Below are positions 1 to 5,536 of a DNA stretch of 7,045 nt, piece after piece. The first letter of the stretch is position 1. The number at the start of each line of letters is the position of its first letter. The stretch lies in contig DSBF01000577.1 in NCBI GenBank assembly GCA_011049495.1, positions 1 to 7,045 of the forward strand. Reading direction: 5' to 3'. This stretch comes from Ignavibacteria bacterium (lineage in GTDB: Bacteria; Bacteroidota; Ignavibacteria; Ignavibacteriales; Melioribacteraceae). The notes beneath the pieces are model-generated. The model had not been told where the DNA came from. It made no database searches and saw nothing but the letters and a program-made list of their open reading frames with translations. The translations under genes and the position numbers were made by a program.

Positions 1-20
1 ATTAATAACTGTTTTCGCAT
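1..20 (-). CDS. possible 5' tip of a divergent gene running off the left edge
   Basis: On the minus strand an ATG at 20-18 opens a frame that stays open to the window edge and reads MRKQLL. A gene starting here would be divergent from the glycosyltransferase, making 21-196 a shared promoter region. The stretch is only six codons long and no Shine-Dalgarno sequence precedes it, so it may be chance. No function can be given. Confidence 0.2.
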
Positions 21-196
21 TATTTATTTTATCACTAACTTTATTGTTTATATCAAAATTATAATTTTTCCCTACCTAATGATTTTGATAACATGAATAT
101 TGAGTTTTTACAACATTCAACTTTCCTAAACATATAGTCTTCTTATTCTATAAATTTTTAATAAATTAGTTTATTGTTGAAAAATGATTTTTGTTT
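21..196. other. AT-rich intergenic leader upstream of the glycosyltransferase
   Basis: Stop codons interrupt all frames and there is no gene. The plus strand contains no GG dinucleotide here, which rules out a GG-N10-GC sigma-54 promoter for the glycosyltransferase. I see no good sigma-70 pair: a TATAGT at 133-138 has only a TTTACA 20 bases upstream, which is too far. On the minus strand 61-54 reads TAATTTTG, matching the Bacteroidota -7 consensus TAnnTTTG, but no matching -33 element sits at the expected distance. The promoter that drives the plus-strand pair is probably in here but is not identified. Confidence 0.5.
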
Positions 197-1648
197 ATGC
201 AAAAAGTAGATGTATTAATATCATCAGAATCCAGTTCGAAGTCGGTCAACACGATCGATTTCTTATCCTCTCACAAATTAGTCGATTTAATATATGTTTA
301 TGGCGAAACAACTCTTTTAAAAGAAAATAATTTGTGTCTTTTGGAAGCAAGAAACTTGTTTAATACTCGTGATTTAAAGTTAACGGCAGAGCATTCTAAA
401 TCTAAGTATCTGCTTCTTATTTTTTCGAATGAAAAAGTTAATTTATTTGATAATTCCATTGATCGATTATTGCGAGTAGCAGAAGATTCCAATTCAGTGT
501 TTGTTTATAGCGACTATGTTGAAATCAAAAATGGTGTTTCCATAAATCATCCTTTAATTGATTATCAAATGGGTAGCATAAGAGATGATTTTGATTTCGG
601 TAAAATAATTTTGATTCGCTCCGAGATATTAAAAGAAAATATTCCTCAAAATAATTTTCTTTATGCAGCTTTTTATGATATGCGCTTACGTATCTCCGAG
701 AAGTACAAATTGCTGCACATTCCGGAATATCTATATAGTTATGAAGAGATAGATTTACGTAAATCAGGTGAGAAGCAATTCGATTATGTTGATCCTAAAA
801 ACAGAGAAGTTCAAAAGGAAATGGAATACGCTGCAACAGAACACCTAAAAAGAATTAGCGCTTATATTAGACCAGGCAAAGAGATAGATTTTTTCAAGAA
901 AGATAACTTCTCCCTTACCGCCTCTGTTATTATTCCCGTAAAGAATAGAGTCAAGACAATTGCAGGTGCTATTGAATCCGTCATTAATCAAAATACAAAG
1001 TATGATTTTAATATAATTATTGTTGATAATCATTCAATTGATGGAACGACTGAACTAATTGAAAAATATGCTTCCACGCATGAAAGGATTATTCATCTTA
1101 TTCCCAAATCAAAAACATTAAACATCGGCGGCTGTTGGAATTTAGCAATTCAAAATGAAAAATGCGGAATGTTCGCCATACAACTTGATAGTGATGACCT
1201 CTACAGTTCTGAAGATACTATCGAAAAAATTGTTAATAAATTCTTTGCCGAAAAATGTGCGATGGTTATAGGAAGTTATACAATGACAGATTTCAATCTT
1301 AACGAACTTCCTCCCGGTTTGATCGACCATAAAGAATGGACTGATGAAAACGGAATGAATAATGAACTAAGAATCAACGGACTAGGGGCGCCTCGTGCAT
1401 TTTATACATCGGTTGTTAGAGAAATCGGATTTCCCAACACAAGTTACGGCGAAGATTATGCTGTGACTTTAGCAATTTCGAGAAAATATAAAATCAGCAG
1501 AATTTATGAATCAATTTATTCTTGCAGAAGATGGGAAGGAAATACTGATTCTGACCTTTCCATCGATAAAATAAATAGAAACAATTACTATAAAGACAAA
1601 ATAAGATCATTAGAAATTGCTGCACGTATAAAGATGAACAACAAATGA
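197..1648 (+). CDS. two-module family 2 glycosyltransferase
   Basis: Probable GT-A fold glycosyltransferase that moves a sugar from a nucleotide-sugar donor to an unknown acceptor. It has no signal peptide or membrane segment, so it should act in the cytoplasm. Numbering from the ATG at 197 gives 483 residues. The C-terminal half is canonical GT2: a first strand SVIIPVKNR near 243-251, VDNHSIDGT near 277-284, the metal- and donor-binding DSD at 331-333, and GEDY at 418-421 with the likely catalytic acid/base region. RRWEGN follows at 444-449. The N-terminal ~185 residues look like a second, degenerate GT-A unit: VYSDYVE and GSIRDDFDFG resemble GT2 sequences, but no DxD is seen where one is expected. 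A TTG at 191 would add two residues. I prefer the ATG, although neither has a Shine-Dalgarno sequence. The stop overlaps the next start (ATGA), indicating coupled expression. The family call is firm; the substrate is unknown. Confidence 0.88.
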   Translation: MQKVDVLISSESSSKSVNTIDFLSSHKLVDLIYVYGETTLLKENNLCLLEARNLFNTRDLKLTAEHSKSKYLLLIFSNEKVNLFDNSIDRLLRVAEDSNSVFVYSDYVEIKNGVSINHPLIDYQMGSIRDDFDFGKIILIRSEILKENIPQNNFLYAAFYDMRLRISEKYKLLHIPEYLYSYEEIDLRKSGEKQFDYVDPKNREVQKEMEYAATEHLKRISAYIRPGKEIDFFKKDNFSLTASVIIPVKNRVKTIAGAIESVINQNTKYDFNIIIVDNHSIDGTTELIEKYASTHERIIHLIPKSKTLNIGGCWNLAIQNEKCGMFAIQLDSDDLYSSEDTIEKIVNKFFAEKCAMVIGSYTMTDFNLNELPPGLIDHKEWTDENGMNNELRINGLGAPRAFYTSVVREIGFPNTSYGEDYAVTLAISRKYKISRIYESIYSCRRWEGNTDSDLSIDKINRNNYYKDKIRSLEIAARIKMNNK

Positions 1649-2649
1649 AGAATCCATTACTAACTGAAAAAGAATTAGAAAAATTCCTAAAGGGAAATTC
1701 ATTCTTAGATAGAATTGATGCGTTATATGAACATCAATTAACTAATTGGAAATTTGCCGCCGATAATTATGCAAACTTATCTTATACGATTACCAAAGAT
1801 ATTATAATTGACGGAACTTCATGCATGGTTCAAGTTAACCCAAAGCGAATTATTTCTACTTCTGCCGATGTTAAAAAAACCACTCCTGAAACAGAATGTA
1901 TTCTTTGTGAGACCAATCTTCCCGATGAACAACGTTATATTAAATATTATAAAGAGTACAACTTTTTACTAAATCCTTATCCTATATTTAACAAGCATTT
2001 CACTATTGTCAAAAGCAAACACGTTCCGCAGTCAATATTATTTTACTTAAATGATTTACTTCTAATTTCACGTGATGTAAGTAAAAAGTATATTGTTTTT
2101 TATAACGGACCTGCTTGCGGCGCTTCTATCCCAGATCATTTGCATTTTCAAATGGGAAATAAAGAATCATTCCCGATACTCGAACAGATTTCAAAAAGGG
2201 GAATTATCAAAAACAGCTTATCAATCGACAGGAAAAGAATTAACATAAATTGTTTTGAACTAACCAACCGTAATATTTTAGTTATTGAATCTAATGAATC
2301 GATTGAGATACTGAATTGTTTTTCTATTATAAATAATGTTATGAAAACCGTCAGTTCAAATACCACTGAGCCTATGATGAATTTACTTTGCTTATACGAA
2401 AATAAAAAATGGAAGCTGATCGTTTATTTAAGGAAGAAGCATAGACCAAGCTTTTACTTTGAAGAAGGAAATAAAAAAATTATGGTTAGTCCAGCCGCTG
2501 TTGATATGAGCGGACTAATAATTCTTCCAAGAGAAGAAGATTTGGATAAATTAGACGAAAATAAAATTTTAGAAATGTACAGAGAGGTGACCGTTGCTAA
2601 AGAACATTTTGAATATCTTAAAACAAAACTAAAAGATTTTTACAATTAG
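1645..2649 (+). CDS. DUF4922 protein, HIT/GalT-like nucleotidyltransferase or nucleotide-sugar phosphorylase
   Basis: A 334-residue soluble protein that I recognise as DUF4922-like, from the HIT/GalT superfamily. The central motif is HLHFQ (H165, H167, Q169), preceded by NGPACGAS at 154-161. This HxHxQ form is shared with GDP-L-galactose phosphorylase, Apa1/2 and GalT, where the second His is the nucleophile that carries the nucleotidyl group. C85-x2-C88 with H118 or H126 and H165 resembles the structural zinc site of GalT. NPYPIF at 110-115 is also typical of the superfamily. The C-terminal part has RKKHRPS at 263-269, SPAAVDMSG at 282-290 and PREED at 295-299, which I associate with DUF4922. 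Inferred role: phosphorolysis or nucleotidyl transfer on a nucleotide sugar, perhaps supplying or recycling the donor of the upstream glycosyltransferase. It starts inside that gene's stop (ATGA) and has no Shine-Dalgarno sequence. Its TAG overlaps the stop of the convergent phosphatase gene. Exact substrate is unknown. Confidence 0.8.
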   Translation: MKNPLLTEKELEKFLKGNSFLDRIDALYEHQLTNWKFAADNYANLSYTITKDIIIDGTSCMVQVNPKRIISTSADVKKTTPETECILCETNLPDEQRYIKYYKEYNFLLNPYPIFNKHFTIVKSKHVPQSILFYLNDLLLISRDVSKKYIVFYNGPACGASIPDHLHFQMGNKESFPILEQISKRGIIKNSLSIDRKRININCFELTNRNILVIESNESIEILNCFSIINNVMKTVSSNTTEPMMNLLCLYENKKWKLIVYLRKKHRPSFYFEEGNKKIMVSPAAVDMSGLIILPREEDLDKLDENKILEMYREVTVAKEHFEYLKTKLKDFYN

Positions 2650-3785
2650 TTCGGGAGCCCCCTTATACATAGAAGACTAACATCATCTTCATATTTGTTT
2701 GCAGTAAATTCAGAAAATGCTTGTTTTATTTTTTCAACGGAATCATCGGTTGGTTTTATTCTCCGAATAACCTCTATTAATCTATCTTTTCCGAATTGTT
2801 CCCCGGTACTTGGATTTCTTGATTCGAGAATGCCGTCTGAGATCATATAAATAAATTCATCTTGCTGCAATTCAACAGTAATATCTTGATAATCTCCGAC
2901 TTCATTAAATCCAAGCAGAAGTCCGTTTGATTTAATTACTTCAACTTCTTGATTCTTACATACAAATATTGGAAGATCACCGGCGCCGCTGTAATGTGCT
3001 GTCCTTTCTTTTTTGTTGAGAAGAATAATTGAAAGCGTAACAAACACATCGGAAAGTCTTTCATCTTTAAAAATAGACTTATTAACGCTCTGAACAATTT
3101 CGCCTGCTTTAATTGCTCCGGTTGATTCAATAGCAAACCGGATTGCACTTCTAACATAACCGGCATAGGCAACGGCAAAATACCATGCACCCCATTTTTT
3201 ACCCATTACATCGCCGAGGACAACAACAAGATAATCATCATTCACATTTACATAGTCAATAAAATCTCCTCCGGGTGTTTCTTCAAACGGAACATGCCAA
3301 TGTTTGATTTCATACCCTTCAAATTTGGGGAATTCGGATGGCACAACTTTAGCGCCCATAGAGCCGGCAGCTTTTTGTACTTCCTCAACTGTTTTAGCTC
3401 TTTCTTTCTTTTTACTTTGTAAAATGGCTCTTACTTTTGCAATTACAATTTGCGGTGTGGATGTTTTGATAATATAATCTTCTATCTCAAGTTCATATCC
3501 TTCAAGTATATCGTCATCTTCACCTTTGGCGGTTAAAAACACAAAAGGAATTTTTCGTAATTCCGGATGATCCAAAAGTTTTCTTCTGAATTCAAATCCG
3601 TTCATTACAGGCATCATAATATCACTGATTATTAAATCTGGATTATTTGCAAGTGCCTTTTCAAATCCCTCTTCGCCATTGACTGCAACCTCACACTTGA
3701 AGCCGACTTTTTGAAGATTATAAGAGAATAATTTGGCAACGTTTGCTTCGTCTTCCACTAAAAGTATTTTATATTCTTCGGTCAT
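2646..3785 (-). CDS. response regulator with SpoIIE/RsbU-type PP2C phosphatase output
   Basis: Cytoplasmic two-domain regulator of 379 residues. Receiver domain, about 5-122: acidic pocket E11/D12, phospho-acceptor D55 in SDIMMP, switch T85 and conserved K107. A linker at ~123-155 leads to a PP2C-type serine phosphatase of the SpoIIE class, about 156-376. All four metal-binding aspartates are present: D174 (GGDF), D192 (GDVMGK), D317 (SDG) and D368 (DDVS). The catalytic domain therefore looks active. In this family phosphorylation of the receiver controls dephosphorylation of a STAS anti-anti-sigma protein. The STAS gene lies immediately upstream, 9 bases away, and is the obvious substrate. 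The K107 motif reads IIKT rather than the usual KP, and the GADDYI-like stretch is ELEIEDYI, so the signalling face is divergent. There is no HATPase kinase domain, unlike SypE or HsbR. The ATG has only a weak GAGA upstream. The stop overlaps that of the convergent DUF4922 gene. Confidence 0.93.
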   Translation of the reverse strand: MTEEYKILLVEDEANVAKLFSYNLQKVGFKCEVAVNGEEGFEKALANNPDLIISDIMMPVMNGFEFRRKLLDHPELRKIPFVFLTAKGEDDDILEGYELEIEDYIIKTSTPQIVIAKVRAILQSKKKERAKTVEEVQKAAGSMGAKVVPSEFPKFEGYEIKHWHVPFEETPGGDFIDYVNVNDDYLVVVLGDVMGKKWGAWYFAVAYAGYVRSAIRFAIESTGAIKAGEIVQSVNKSIFKDERLSDVFVTLSIILLNKKERTAHYSGAGDLPIFVCKNQEVEVIKSNGLLLGFNEVGDYQDITVELQQDEFIYMISDGILESRNPSTGEQFGKDRLIEVIRRIKPTDDSVEKIKQAFSEFTANKYEDDVSLLCIRGLPN

Positions 3786-3794
3786 TATAATTCT

Positions 3795-4133
3795 CTAATG
3801 AGTATAACTTTTAACAGCTTCTTGTAAATTGCTGAAGGATTCAAAAACTCTAAAAAGACGGGTAAGTTCGAACATAGCTCTTACTGCCGGGCGAAACCCA
3901 ACCAACTTTAAATCTCCTTCCAGCTTAACAACTTTTTTTAGTGAATTAACTAAAACTCCCAAAAAAGATGAATCAACAAAATCACATTCGGATAAATCAA
4001 TAATAATCTTTTTATAACCGTCATCAATTGCATCTATCAATTTTGTTTTAAGTTCGTCGGCTTCTTTTACTGAAGCTCGTTCAACGTTAACAATTTCAAC
4101 AATAACATCTCCAATTCTTTCTTCAATTATCAT
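3795..4133 (-). CDS. STAS-domain anti-sigma factor antagonist (SpoIIAA/RsbV-like)
   Basis: A 112-residue single STAS domain, the usual length for SpoIIAA/RsbV proteins. The core motif is IIIDLSECDFVDSSFLGVL at about 43-61. S55/S56 occupy the position of the regulatory phosphoserine (S58 of Bacillus subtilis SpoIIAA, in DSSGLG). The residue after the serines is Phe instead of Gly. In the family the unphosphorylated form binds a serine kinase/anti-sigma factor and releases its partner; phosphorylation by that kinase inactivates it and a PP2C phosphatase restores it. The downstream gene is such a phosphatase. No partner kinase is visible. Start ATG at 4133 is supported by GGTGA at 4139-4143 with a 5-base spacer. 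It lies 17 bases after the sigma-54 regulator. It could regulate a target other than a sigma factor, as SypA does in Vibrio fischeri. Confidence 0.92.
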   Translation of the reverse strand: MIIEERIGDVIVEIVNVERASVKEADELKTKLIDAIDDGYKKIIIDLSECDFVDSSFLGVLVNSLKKVVKLEGDLKLVGFRPAVRAMFELTRLFRVFESFSNLQEAVKSYTH

Positions 4134-4150
4134 TTATTTCACCATTGTTT

Positions 4151-5533
4151 TTATCTGTTTGATTCGATTCCGTATTTATCCATTAACCGATAAAGTGTTG
4201 CTCTTCCTATATTCAATTTTTTTGCGGCTTCAACAATGTTGCCGTTTGTTACTTTAATTGCATGCTTAATTGCTTCTTCTTTTAATCTTTCGAATGGTAT
4301 CACAGCAGATTCTTCTCCAAAGAGTGGTCCGTGATTGCTGTTTAAAGTTGTTGAAGAATCTCTGCTAATTATATGTGCCGGAAGAATACTATGGTCGATT
4401 TCATTTTGATCGGATAAGATTATGCATCGTTCAATTAGATTTTCAAGTTCCCTTATATTGCCCGGCCAATCGTAATCATACAAATACTTTAACGCACTCT
4501 TCGAAAAACCTTTTATCTGCTTTCCTAATTTTTCATTAAACTTATTTATAAAGTGGTCAATAAGAATAATAATATCACCGCGTCTGTCTCTCAACGGCGG
4601 GACCATAATCGGGAATGAACTTAGTCTGTAATAAAGATCTTCTCTGAACTCTTTGTTATCGACAGCCTCTTTAAGATCCCTGTTGGTAGCCGAAAGAATT
4701 CTTACATCTGTTTTAATTGTTTCGGTACCTCCGACTCTTTCAAACTCTTTCTGCTGAATTACTCTAAGAATTTTGGCTTGCAACGCCATTTCCATTTCAC
4801 CAATTTCATCGAGAAATATGGTGCCTCCATTACCAAGTTCAAACTTCCCAATTTTTCTTTGATGAGCCCCGGTAAAAGAACCCTTTTCATGACCAAACAG
4901 TTCGCTCTCTAGAAGTTCACGGGGAATTGACGCACAATTAACAACAATAAACGGTTTATGTTTTCTTATTCCGTTATAATGAATTGCTCTGGCAACAAGT
5001 TCTTTACCTGTTCCCGACTCACCCTCAATAAGTACCGTAATGTCGTTATCTAAAACTTTCGATACTAATCTGAATACCTTCTGCATGTTGTTGTCGGAAG
5101 AAATAATGTTGTCAAAACTATATTCTTTTTGAAGATTATCTTGAAGCTCATTTACTTTCTGAAGTAATTCATAATTTCGCAAAGCATTTTTAATAGCAGG
5201 TTCCAATCTATTTTGATCAATAGGTTTGGGGAAATAATCATACGCCCCTAAACGTATTGATTCGATTGCTACTTCAACACTTCCTTGAGCAGATAGCATT
5301 ATAACCGGTAGATTTTCATTAACGGACTTTATCTTTTTTAATACTTCATTTCCATTAATATCCGGCAGCATTATGTCAAGCAAAACTAAGCTGGGATTTT
5401 CAGATAGACAGTTAAGAGCATCGTTTCCTTTTGTAAATGTTTTGACATTATATCCCCATTTACTTTTTACCCAGTGAGTTAAAAGTTTTAGAATTGATTC
5501 TTCATCATCAACAATAAAAATGAGTTTGTCCAA
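4151..5533 (-). CDS. NtrC-family sigma-54-dependent response regulator
   Basis: A 460-residue enhancer-binding transcription activator with the complete three-domain layout. Receiver, 1-120: acidic pocket D9/D10/E11, phospho-acceptor D53 in LLDIMLPD, S81 and K103 (FPKP). AAA+ sigma-54 domain, ~140-370: Walker A GESGTGK at 171-177, the sigma-54-contacting loop as GSFTGA at 218-223, Walker B IFLDE ending D242/E243, and the arginine-finger region REDLYYRL. Fis-type helix-turn-helix at about 428-456 (GNIVEAAKKLNIGRATLYRL). GSFTGA is a known variant of GAFTGA, so it should still activate sigma-54 polymerase. Its gene starts with TTG; the choice rests on a perfect AGGAGG six bases upstream. It follows the histidine kinase gene by 3 bases, so the kinase is its likely partner. 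Target promoters are not identified in this window. Confidence 0.96.
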   Translation of the reverse strand: MDKLIFIVDDEESILKLLTHWVKSKWGYNVKTFTKGNDALNCLSENPSLVLLDIMLPDINGNEVLKKIKSVNENLPVIMLSAQGSVEVAIESIRLGAYDYFPKPIDQNRLEPAIKNALRNYELLQKVNELQDNLQKEYSFDNIISSDNNMQKVFRLVSKVLDNDITVLIEGESGTGKELVARAIHYNGIRKHKPFIVVNCASIPRELLESELFGHEKGSFTGAHQRKIGKFELGNGGTIFLDEIGEMEMALQAKILRVIQQKEFERVGGTETIKTDVRILSATNRDLKEAVDNKEFREDLYYRLSSFPIMVPPLRDRRGDIIILIDHFINKFNEKLGKQIKGFSKSALKYLYDYDWPGNIRELENLIERCIILSDQNEIDHSILPAHIISRDSSTTLNSNHGPLFGEESAVIPFERLKEEAIKHAIKVTNGNIVEAAKKLNIGRATLYRLMDKYGIESNR

Positions 5534-5536
5534 TAG

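Noticed and set aside
184..186. ATG as the start of the glycosyltransferase
   Set aside because: It is in a different frame from the glycosyltransferase; the in-frame choices are TTG at 191 and ATG at 197.
2650..2665. GGGAGCCCCC near the convergent junction as a terminator stem
   Set aside because: The stem is three bases with a two-base loop, too tight to form, and no T-run follows on either strand.
2936..3190. 84-codon minus-strand frame inside the phosphatase gene
   Set aside because: It is an out-of-frame overlap with the PP2C domain, whose four metal aspartates show which frame is real.
3733..3746. TTGGCA...TTTGC resembling a sigma-54 promoter on the plus strand
   Set aside because: GG and GC are separated by 8 bases rather than the required 10, and it lies in coding sequence, antisense to the receiver-phosphatase.
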